From Clostridiales bacterium (GTDB taxonomy: Bacteria > Bacillota > Clostridia > Oscillospirales > Acutalibacteraceae): a stretch of 64,000 bases of DNA. The position numbers and the translations under genes were made by a program. Each line of letters starts with the position of its first letter. Within the stretch, counting starts at the first letter, position 1. A model generated the notes under the pieces. That model saw only the letters and a program-made list of their open reading frames with translations. It had not been told where the DNA came from and did no database searches. This document shows, piece after piece, positions 8,810-15,471 of the stretch. The stretch lies in the NCBI GenBank assembly GCA_024684435.1, contig JAIKWV010000009.1:1-64000 (forward strand), in the 5' to 3' direction.

Positions 8810-9631
8810 TTGAAAATTTTGTATAATACAGACAAAATAACCGTCACCGGTTTGACATGCTTCGATCTGGATCTGATCCTGGACTGCGGTCAGGCTTTCC
8901 GTTGGGTCAAAGACGACGCCGGCTGCTGGCGCGGCGCGGCGTACGGACTGCCCCTCACCGTCACACAGCGTGGAGACGCCCTTACCCTGTTCAACACAAG
9001 CAGGGAACAGTTTGAAACCGTATGGAAAAAATACTTCGATCTGGACAGGGATTATGCCGCCCTCTGTCAACGTTTCGCCGCCGACGGCGCCATGAAAAAA
9101 GCAATGGAGGCATACCCGGGCATAAGGGTCCTCAATCAGGAGCCCTGGGAGGCGCTGTGTTCGTTCATCATCTCCCAGAACAACAACATTCCCCGGATAA
9201 AAGGCATAATCGGCAGACTGTGTGAAAACTTCGGCGAGGAGCTTTCCGAGGGCTTGTATTCCTTCCCCTCCCCGGAAAGGCTTGCCCCGCTGACAGTGGA
9301 CGATCTGGCGGTGCTGCGCTCAGGGTTCCGGGCAAAATACATATTGGACGGAGCAAAGAAGGTCGCCTCAGGTGAAATAGACCTTGCCTCTCTGGGAAAT
9401 ATGGACATTGAATCCGCCCGGAATGAGCTTATCAAGATCAAGGGCGTGGGTCCGAAGGTGGCGGAATGCACTTTGCTGTTCGGCTGCGGGTTCTCTCAGG
9501 CATTCCCCGTGGACGTGTGGATGAAAAGGGTGCTGGCAGAGCTTTATCCCCAGGGTCTGCCGGAATGCATAATCGGAGATCAGGGCATTGCACAGCAATA
9601 TCTTTTCCATTGGCGAAGAAGTCTTGAATAA
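8810..9631 (+). CDS. ogg: 8-oxoguanine DNA glycosylase (OGG1-type)
   Basis: 273-aa HhH-GPD glycosylase of the OGG1 type that excises 8-oxoguanine. It has an N-terminal OGG domain (about 1-105, including DCGQAFRW), then the HhH-GPD fold. Catalytic Lys is K216 in KGVGPKVAEC and catalytic Asp is D235 in PVDVW. The TTG start at 8810 follows AAAGGAG by 9 nt. It lies near nth, making a small base-excision-repair neighbourhood. Symbol assigned by family. Confidence 0.9.
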   Translation: MKILYNTDKITVTGLTCFDLDLILDCGQAFRWVKDDAGCWRGAAYGLPLTVTQRGDALTLFNTSREQFETVWKKYFDLDRDYAALCQRFAADGAMKKAMEAYPGIRVLNQEPWEALCSFIISQNNNIPRIKGIIGRLCENFGEELSEGLYSFPSPERLAPLTVDDLAVLRSGFRAKYILDGAKKVASGEIDLASLGNMDIESARNELIKIKGVGPKVAECTLLFGCGFSQAFPVDVWMKRVLAELYPQGLPECIIGDQGIAQQYLFHWRRSLE

Positions 9632-9636
9632 TTATG

Positions 9637-9665
9637 TTGACAAAACAAAAATCTTGTATTATAAT
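9637..9665 (+). promoter_or_regulatory. Promoter of tRNA-Ala
   Basis: TTGACA (9637-9642), 17-bp spacer, TATAAT (9660-9665): perfect consensus. The leader contains a TGTCGG/CCGACA hairpin (9672-9687) just before the tRNA. Confidence 0.85.
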
Positions 9666-9690
9666 CTCTTTTGTCGGAACGCCGACACTT

Positions 9691-9766
9691 GGGGGCGTAG
9701 CTCAGCTGGGAGAGCGTACGGTTCGCATCCGTAAGGTCGAGAGTTCGATCCTCTTCGTCTCCACCA
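9691..9766 (+). tRNA. tRNA-Ala(CGC)
   Basis: 76 nt cloverleaf with encoded CCA. The acceptor GGGGGCG pairs with CGTCTCC and includes G3:U70, the alanine identity pair. The anticodon stem is TACGG/CCGTA with loop TTCGCAT, giving anticodon CGC (codon GCG). The T loop is TTCGATC. Confidence 0.93.
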
Positions 9767-9767
9767 C

Positions 9768-9816
9768 AACTGCACACCAATTTTGATACAATGCGTATCA
9801 TCAAGGGTGTGCAGTT
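9768..9816 (+). terminator. Stem-loop just after tRNA-Ala
   Basis: AACTGCACACC (9768-9778) pairs perfectly with GGTGTGCAGTT (9806-9816), with an inner GATAC/GTATC stem. There is no strong T run, so it may be a processing or termination structure. Confidence 0.55.
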
Positions 9817-9872
9817 AATCTTTGTCAAAAGCCTTGATATAAAGGCGTTCGTGAACACTTTTTAACTTTTAG

Positions 9873-9917
9873 CGGCTCTGCGGGTCTTGAATTTTGACCT
9901 TGCAGAGCCGTTTTTTG
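9873..9917 (+). terminator. Intrinsic terminator downstream of tRNA-Ala
   Basis: CGGCTCTGC (9873-9881) pairs with GCAGAGCCG (9902-9910), with inner GGTC/GACC, followed by TTTTTTG. Confidence 0.75.
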
Positions 9918-9928
9918 CGTTTTGACGA

Positions 9929-9969
9929 TTTATACTTTTTAACGAAAGCTTCTCAAGGGTACGCATTTT
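9929..9969 (+). repeat. Left direct repeat flanking the toxin cassette
   Basis: TTTATACTTTTTAACGA (9929-9945) and AAGGGTACGCATTTT (9955-9969). Both blocks recur in the same order and nearly the same spacing at 11017-11056, about 1.09 kb away, bracketing the barnase/barstar pair. They could be attachment-site or recombination scars. No integrase is nearby. Confidence 0.75.
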
Positions 9970-10046
9970 TTACTTAATTTTGACCTTTCGATAAATTGTG
10001 TAAAATCATACTTCAGCTCAGAACACCCATTAATATAAAATAGATA

Positions 10047-10075
10047 TTGACAAGTGAACATTTGTTCTGTATAAT
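10047..10075 (+). promoter_or_regulatory. Promoter of the toxin operon with SOS (LexA) box
   Basis: TTGACA (10047-10052), 17-bp spacer, TATAAT (10070-10075): perfect consensus. Inside the spacer lies GAACATTTGTTC (10056-10067), an exact match to the Gram-positive LexA/DinR pattern GAAC-N4-GTTC, positioned to block RNA polymerase. recA in this window carries the near-identical GAACATTTGTGC. Confidence 0.8.
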
Positions 10076-10094
10076 AAATGTTGGAGGTGATAAA

Positions 10095-10688
10095 TTGCGA
10101 AATGAAAAAACAAAATATAACGCAATTATTTACAACAACGATCTGATCGAAAAAGCAAGAGACGATAGTTTTGAGCCAACAACAGCGCCAAGTAAGGATT
10201 ATAAAACGTGGCGCACGGTTCTGGATCTAAAGACCTGTTTTGACTGTGCAGATAATCACGGCAGGATCTTTGATATCAACGATTCAACTGTTCAGTTGCC
10301 GCCTTTGCACATCAATTGCAGGTGTACACTGGAAGAAATGGAGGCAGTTGAAGCCGGCAAAGCAACAAAAGACGGTACAAACGGCGCTGATTATTGGTTA
10401 AAGCATTTCGGAGAATTGCCTGATTATTATATTTCTCCTGAACAGCTTGAATCGCTGGGGTGGGATACCGGAGACAGGCCATCCAAATTTGCACCCGGAA
10501 AGATGTTGGGCGGAAATATTTATGATAACTGCGATAGAAAGCTACCGCATAGAATCGGACGAATTTGGCGTGAAGCCGATATAAACTATACGCCCGGCAG
10601 ACGCAATATGCATAGAATACTATGGTCAAATGACGGACTGATTTTTGTTACCTACGATCATTATCACACTTTTTATGAAATAATATAG
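10095..10688 (+). CDS. MuF-like domain fused to a barnase-type ribonuclease toxin
   Basis: 197-aa two-part protein. Residues about 33-85 match the C-terminal part of phage minor head/MuF proteins (WRTVLDLKTCFDCADNHG, then PPLHINCRC). Residues about 107-197 are a complete barnase-like RNase. By alignment with barnase, E160 (E73), R170 (R83), R174 (R87) and H189 (H102) are kept in WREADINY, GRRNMHR and DHYHTF; the K27 position is Pro115. The TTG start at 10095 is set by GGAGGTGA. The region is AT-richer than its neighbours. It should be an RNA-degrading toxin neutralised by the next gene. The headless MuF fragment suggests phage origin. How it would be delivered, if at all, is unclear. Confidence 0.88.
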   Translation: MRNEKTKYNAIIYNNDLIEKARDDSFEPTTAPSKDYKTWRTVLDLKTCFDCADNHGRIFDINDSTVQLPPLHINCRCTLEEMEAVEAGKATKDGTNGADYWLKHFGELPDYYISPEQLESLGWDTGDRPSKFAPGKMLGGNIYDNCDRKLPHRIGRIWREADINYTPGRRNMHRILWSNDGLIFVTYDHYHTFYEII

Positions 10689-10698
10689 GAGGCATTCT

Positions 10699-10983
10699 GT
10701 GAAAAAAGCAACGATAGATTTAACCGATTGCAAATACCTGATGGAGCTACACGAAAGAATTAAAGTTGGGCTGCATCTTGATGATGGATACGGCAGAAAC
10801 ATGGACGCATTTTGGGATGAAATCAACCGGAATATCCCGTATAAATTTATTACGGTCAAAGGCAGCAAAACTGTATCAAAGGATTTAAGCGGAAAAGTTG
10901 AAATGATGCGCGAAATATTAGAAAAAAACAAACAGGACTGGGCGCACTCCAAACATCCTTTCGATTATGAATTTATTGACTGA
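10699..10983 (+). CDS. Barstar-family immunity protein
   Basis: 94-aa barstar homologue predicted to bind and block the preceding barnase domain. The inhibitory helix is conserved: DGYGRNMDAFWDEI corresponds to the barstar segment with Y29, N33, D35, W38 and D39, here Y31, N34, D36, W39 and D40. The GTG start follows AGGAGG by 7 nt and lies 10 bp after the toxin stop, so the two are co-transcribed. The gene is AT-rich like the toxin gene. Confidence 0.9.
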   Translation: MKKATIDLTDCKYLMELHERIKVGLHLDDGYGRNMDAFWDEINRNIPYKFITVKGSKTVSKDLSGKVEMMREILEKNKQDWAHSKHPFDYEFID

Positions 10984-11000
10984 GCTGTTGTTACGTTAAC

Positions 11001-11057
11001 AAATGCGTACCCCCTTTTTATACTTTTTAACGATGCAACCTAAGGGTACGCATTTTG
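11001..11057 (+). terminator. Hairpin at the right end of the toxin cassette
   Basis: AAATGCGTACCC (11001-11012) pairs with GGGTACGCATTT (11044-11055), a 12-bp perfect stem with a T tail. It overlaps the right direct repeat; the left repeat has only the second arm. Confidence 0.6.
11017..11056 (+). repeat. Right direct repeat flanking the toxin cassette
   Basis: TTTATACTTTTTAACGA (11017-11033) and AAGGGTACGCATTTT (11042-11056). The two blocks are identical to those in the left copy at 9929-9969; only the 8-9 bases between them differ. Confidence 0.75.
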
Positions 11058-11082
11058 TATTAAAATTGGTCGCGACTTACAT

Positions 11083-11117
11083 AAAAAAAGGACTTGCTGT
11101 TGCAAGTCCTTTTTTTA
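11083..11117. terminator. Bidirectional terminator of the acyltransferase operon
   Basis: AAAAAAAGGACTTGC (11083-11097) pairs with GCAAGTCCTTTTTTT (11102-11116) around a TGTT loop. The acyltransferase stop codon (11117-11115) lies in its A/T flank. Confidence 0.85.
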
Positions 11118-12215
11118 TGCCCGGTTGGGATTTTCTGTCTTGTCTTTTCTTTTTTCGGTCTTTAACCGGTCTGCGATCCTTATCGTCAGCCAGATCAAGG
11201 GATATACCGCGATAACGGCAAAGATAAGTTTCAATGTGTCGTTTGTAAGACCGGTTCTTTTAAAGACGACTCCGACTATCCAAAAGGAAAACGTCTGATA
11301 CAGAAAAACGTATATGCTGTTCTTTGAAAACAGGAGTACCAACCTGTCCAACAACGGCATTGTTTTTATCAACCGCAAATAAAGATTTTTTATCAACGGC
11401 AGGGCAATATAAACAAGAGACAGGACGGCAAAAGAATACAGCAAGAACATATGATTCGGCGGAAATTTATTGCTTTGCATATCAATGGTATCACCAAACA
11501 AATATTTACAAGCCGACATACCTGCCAGTGATACGAACAACAATGCTGCGGCAGCAATAACTTTTTTCCTGTCTCGTTCTTTAAGTTTAGGATAGAGAAC
11601 TCCCAGTCCCATAAATATCATATAGAACGCGGACTTTTGAAGGATATTCAACAGCGTATATATATCCTCAATGTTTGTGTTGGCGCTTATCTTTGCGCAC
11701 AGGATCTCAACGATGCCGAACGCCGCGATCTGAACGATCACAAAGATCCCGCCGAGCTTCAAAGCAGCCGCTCGGATAAACGGGAAAAGAATTATTGAGA
11801 CGATATATACAGGAACGAACCAGACCGCCCAGGAAAAATATGACAGGGGCATTATCTGATGATCCAGCGGCACCAGCCACGACAGCACCAAACTGATAGC
11901 TGATTTGACGGAGAGCTCGCTGTGTATCATAAGATATCCGCCGGCAATCGTGATACAAATCGCTGAATATACATAGTACGGTATCAGTAGTCCTTTTACC
12001 CTCTTGACACAAAAGTTTTTATAAGACTGCCGTTTCCCCAGGCTGTTGACCGCTCCTGTCACAAAGAAGAAAACGGGCATTTCAAACAGCAAAAACGATT
12101 TGAGGGTTGCCGGTATGCCGGAGTCGAATATGTTCAACCAATATAAAATGTGAACCAATACGACCTGCAAAATTGCCATGCCTCTCAAACCGTCCAATAT
12201 TTTTTCTCTGTTCAT
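11115..12215 (-). CDS. Acyltransferase family 3 membrane protein (OafA-like)
   Basis: 366-aa polytopic membrane protein with about ten hydrophobic helices. The family signature R-x10-H occurs at the N-terminus: GLRGMAILQVVLVHILYW. Such proteins transfer acetyl or other acyl groups to surface glycans or glycolipids. Last gene of a three-gene minus-strand operon after a UbiA-type prenyltransferase and a GT-C-like protein, so a role in decorating a lipid-linked or surface glycan is inferred. Ribosome site GAGGATGG precedes the ATG. Confidence 0.85.
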   Translation of the reverse strand: MNREKILDGLRGMAILQVVLVHILYWLNIFDSGIPATLKSFLLFEMPVFFFVTGAVNSLGKRQSYKNFCVKRVKGLLIPYYVYSAICITIAGGYLMIHSELSVKSAISLVLSWLVPLDHQIMPLSYFSWAVWFVPVYIVSIILFPFIRAAALKLGGIFVIVQIAAFGIVEILCAKISANTNIEDIYTLLNILQKSAFYMIFMGLGVLYPKLKERDRKKVIAAAALLFVSLAGMSACKYLFGDTIDMQSNKFPPNHMFLLYSFAVLSLVYIALPLIKNLYLRLIKTMPLLDRLVLLFSKNSIYVFLYQTFSFWIVGVVFKRTGLTNDTLKLIFAVIAVYPLIWLTIRIADRLKTEKRKDKTENPNRA

Positions 12216-12292
12216 CGTCCATCCTCTTTCAAAAGCATTGGGGTTGCCGATACAGCTTTATTCTGAATTCTCCGAATGATCCCTCCGTCTGT

Positions 12293-13165
12293 TCATCTGA
12301 GCACATAAAGCAAAGCAAACATCAACAGCAAATACAATACGCACAAGCCCACAAGAAGCTTGTCTCGGAGCAGCACCTCCACCGGGTCGCCGTCGGAATT
12401 GCCTTCAACCGTAAGGCTGTATTTCATGAAGATCAGCATCACCACGGGAACAGTCCATATAAGATTAGCGCTTTGATAAACCGCTATTGTCTTTTCATCC
12501 ACCGTCCACAGCGCATAGAATACAAAGATCAGTCCCATGCACATATACATATTGTTGTCCAGAAACGCGAAGGGATATTTTTTTATAACCTTTCGGGTAT
12601 CTTCATCTCCCTGCTTTTTTAATTCGTTTCTCCTTTTGCCCAGACCAAGATAAAATGCCACGGAGATTATGACCAGATACAGCCAGTTGGATATCAATAT
12701 ACCGGTTACAACAGAACCGTACAGCGCCCTGATAAGGAACCCCGCCACAAGGATCGCTATGTCCAGCAGAGGGATATTTTTCAAGCCGAAGCTGTAGCCG
12801 ATGTTAATGGCAAAATATAATGCCAAAAGCAAAGAAGAATACAAATTAAAGCACAGCACATTGAAGCCCGCCGCCAGAACGATCAGGAACACGGTAAATA
12901 TGACCGCCGCTTTGACGGATATCTTCCCTGCGGCAATGGGTCTGTTCTTTTTTGTAGGGTGATTGCGGTCTTTTTCCTTGTCCCGGATATCGTTGATGAA
13001 ATATATCGCCGAAGATATAAAGCAGAACGACAAAAAAGCAAAGACAGAGACTGTCAGCTTTTTACGGTCAAAGATCTGACCGCTGCAGGCTAACGGAACA
13101 AATACCAACAGATTTTTTAAGTAGTGATGCACGCGCATCTCTTTAAGAAAATATTTAATCTTCAT
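12293..13165 (-). CDS. DPPR-synthase-like UbiA prenyltransferase
   Basis: 290-aa UbiA-superfamily membrane enzyme most like decaprenyl-phosphate phosphoribosyltransferase, which joins PRPP to a polyprenyl phosphate. It carries the Asp-rich motif NDIRDKEKDRNHP, then KNRPIAAG, near residues 60-85, and a second aspartate in PLLDIAIL; about nine membrane helices. The start at 13165 is chosen for GGGAG upstream; the longer frame to 13267 overlaps the neighbour. Position between a GT-C-like gene and an acyltransferase suggests a lipid-linked pentose donor for an envelope glycan; the product is inferred. Confidence 0.8.
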   Translation of the reverse strand: MKIKYFLKEMRVHHYLKNLLVFVPLACSGQIFDRKKLTVSVFAFLSFCFISSAIYFINDIRDKEKDRNHPTKKNRPIAAGKISVKAAVIFTVFLIVLAAGFNVLCFNLYSSLLLALYFAINIGYSFGLKNIPLLDIAILVAGFLIRALYGSVVTGILISNWLYLVIISVAFYLGLGKRRNELKKQGDEDTRKVIKKYPFAFLDNNMYMCMGLIFVFYALWTVDEKTIAVYQSANLIWTVPVVMLIFMKYSLTVEGNSDGDPVEVLLRDKLLVGLCVLYLLLMFALLYVLR

Positions 13166-13176
13166 ATGTCTCTCCC

Positions 13177-15264
13177 TTATACAGGATAATATTTGAACGC
13201 AAACTCCAGTATCTCGCTGATCCCCCGATAATTTGCCGCGGCTAAGGCAATTATCGCCGCGCCGCACACAACAGGCGTAAAATATTTGAACTTAAGCTTG
13301 TCGGCAATACGCTCCGAAAGCCGGAACAACAGCACAAGAAATGCCCAGCCGAAATAGAGAGAGTACAGGATCATTCCGTTCTCTACGGAGCCCCAGCCCA
13401 CAGCCCACAGCAGGATACCCGAAAAGCAGATCCAAAGCGCCGATATCCCTGCCAAAGGTTCTTTTCTGTTTACTATAAAGCTTACTAAACATAATATCAA
13501 TATGACAGCGCCAAGAATGCTGACATTTGACGCGGCGCTTTCGCTCATCTGCCAGGATATATGATCGTGGCTGACCGTGTCGATCCCCGCATCGGGAGCG
13601 GCAAAGCAGGAAGCTGTGAACGAAAGGAACTGCCTTGCCCGTCCGGCAAGACTCTCTCCGCCTACATAGTTCGACAAATGGTTCGTGCTTTCGGAAAGGT
13701 CCAACAGCACATCCAGTCTGCAAAAGGCAACCACAAACATACCGAAACACAAAACGCTCTTTTCCACCGCGGAAACAAAAGCTCTCAATTTGCCTGTTTT
13801 GACCGGGAGATCGTTCTCCCACGCAGTGGGAACCAGCGCCAGGCTTGTCAGCAGCGTGCCCCCTGCGGCAGTCAGGGAGACCGCCGAGGCTTTTTTGTTT
13901 TCAATATAAGAAAAGACAACGAAAACCACCCAAAAGTAACTGACGATATACTGCTCCATCATCAAAGAAAACAGCAGCGTAGTATAAGTAACGCCGGAGA
14001 TCAGCATAAAACAGATCCTGCCCGTCGCATTCGAAGTTGCGCGCTTTGCCAACATAAGGTTGGCTGTCAACATCATCAGCACTTGAATAATATTCATGAA
14101 CACGGGCGTAAACGCCGGATCAAAATGCGCCAGCGGGAGCGACAAAATATATCCGAACCCCACGAACGGTGCTGCGAACACGGCAAAAAGAGGCTGCCGC
14201 AGATCGTTCTCCGGATGACACAGCCAAAGATAAACATTGTTTTTGACCAGCTCCGGGGAATCGCTTGTGTACAATATGTCGTACGCCACTTCCGTTCCCC
14301 AGAATGCTTCGCTGCGGAAGAACGCAAAGCAGACAAGGGCGATCAACGCCGCCGCGATCAAAGAATATATTACCGCTTCTGTTTTTGATAAGGAGCTAAA
14401 CAGCGGTCTCAGTTTGTCCGCCACACTGTTCAACAGCAACGACACCAGAACAAATACCGTCAGACACGAGAGGATTGCCGCGACAGACGAAACTGCGTTA
14501 AGAAAAACATTCTGACTGATCCCCACTCTGTCGGTGAGCTTTCCTATAAGCCCGGATCTGGAATAGACGGTAACAAAAAGTTTTCTCGCAAACCGGCAAA
14601 TGCCCGCGGTCGAAACAGCTGAGTATATTATGACTGCGCGGGGGATTTTTTTAGTCAGGGAGAAAACGTTTTTATATTGCGAAAAGATGCAAACTATAGC
14701 AAATAAAGACGCGGCAAGAGAAAGCAGTCCTTTTTTGTCAAACCCTGAATTCAATCCCATGAAGGAGAACGCGGAAAGGATGAGCAAAAAATTGCTTTTT
14801 ATGTTTGTCAGCATTTCTTTCGGCTTTTTGTACGGTACGGCGTCATCCGCGATATGCTTTAATTCAATAAAGATGAAACAAATTGCCGCGGTTACAAAAT
14901 ATACTGCTAAACCCGCCAGAGCAACGGACAGTATCGCCGACCCCGGAGTGTTTGACAGCTGCGCTTTTGCCGCTGACGGCTCAACTGCCGACGAGGTGAA
15001 ATGCCTGACGAAAACGTACAGCGACCCTGCCGCCGACAAAAAGGAGAATATTTTTACCCCGAGGGACGACTGCTTGAATTCAGAAAAAACGCTGTTGAAA
15101 AACAAGGACAAGAACCCCGCCGCCATCAGGACGGCAACGGAGACCGCCAGCCATATTTTTGTCGGCTGAAAAACGAGCAGAGAAAGACACAGACCCGACA
15201 GAAAGAACAATATATTGTTCTTTAAGTTTTTGATCCTGATCTGTTCTTTTATCTCCCGTATCAT
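13177..15264 (-). CDS. Large polytopic membrane protein, GT-C-like, function unknown
   Basis: 695-aa protein with many membrane helices throughout, not recognised to family level. A long extracytoplasmic loop after the mid-protein helix (EAFWGTEVAYDILYTSDSPE) and the acidic residues there resemble GT-C glycosyltransferases that use polyprenyl-linked sugars. It lies 11 bp upstream of the DPPR-synthase-like gene and leads the operon. An arabinosyl- or ribosyltransferase-like role is a guess from context. Ribosome site AGAGGCGG lies about 7 nt before the ATG. Confidence 0.6.
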   Translation of the reverse strand: MIREIKEQIRIKNLKNNILFFLSGLCLSLLVFQPTKIWLAVSVAVLMAAGFLSLFFNSVFSEFKQSSLGVKIFSFLSAAGSLYVFVRHFTSSAVEPSAAKAQLSNTPGSAILSVALAGLAVYFVTAAICFIFIELKHIADDAVPYKKPKEMLTNIKSNFLLILSAFSFMGLNSGFDKKGLLSLAASLFAIVCIFSQYKNVFSLTKKIPRAVIIYSAVSTAGICRFARKLFVTVYSRSGLIGKLTDRVGISQNVFLNAVSSVAAILSCLTVFVLVSLLLNSVADKLRPLFSSLSKTEAVIYSLIAAALIALVCFAFFRSEAFWGTEVAYDILYTSDSPELVKNNVYLWLCHPENDLRQPLFAVFAAPFVGFGYILSLPLAHFDPAFTPVFMNIIQVLMMLTANLMLAKRATSNATGRICFMLISGVTYTTLLFSLMMEQYIVSYFWVVFVVFSYIENKKASAVSLTAAGGTLLTSLALVPTAWENDLPVKTGKLRAFVSAVEKSVLCFGMFVVAFCRLDVLLDLSESTNHLSNYVGGESLAGRARQFLSFTASCFAAPDAGIDTVSHDHISWQMSESAASNVSILGAVILILCLVSFIVNRKEPLAGISALWICFSGILLWAVGWGSVENGMILYSLYFGWAFLVLLFRLSERIADKLKFKYFTPVVCGAAIIALAAANYRGISEILEFAFKYYPV

Positions 15265-15403
15265 CTCTGCCGCCTCTTATCTCATAATATCATTTGCTGT
15301 CATTTTGATTTATTATATACTTAAATTTAAATTTATTCAACACATTTTACTTAATTTGTCCTTCCGGTCAATTTTTGCTGCGCAAGCTTCATTCTTTGCT
15401 GTC

Positions 15404-15432
15404 TTGAGTATTTTGTTTTTATGTGATATACT
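15404..15432 (+). promoter_or_regulatory. Promoter of the secreted metallopeptidase gene
   Basis: TTGAGT (15404-15409), 17-bp spacer, TATACT (15427-15432). The ATG follows at 15472 behind AAAGGAATGAG. Confidence 0.65.
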
Positions 15433-15471
15433 TATTTTATATTTTAATCTACGGCAAAGGAATGAGATTCT

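Noticed and set aside
13561..14388. 275-codon plus-strand open frame
   Set aside because: Antisense shadow of the 695-aa membrane protein; composition (Gln/His/Arg-rich) is typical of reversed membrane-protein codons.
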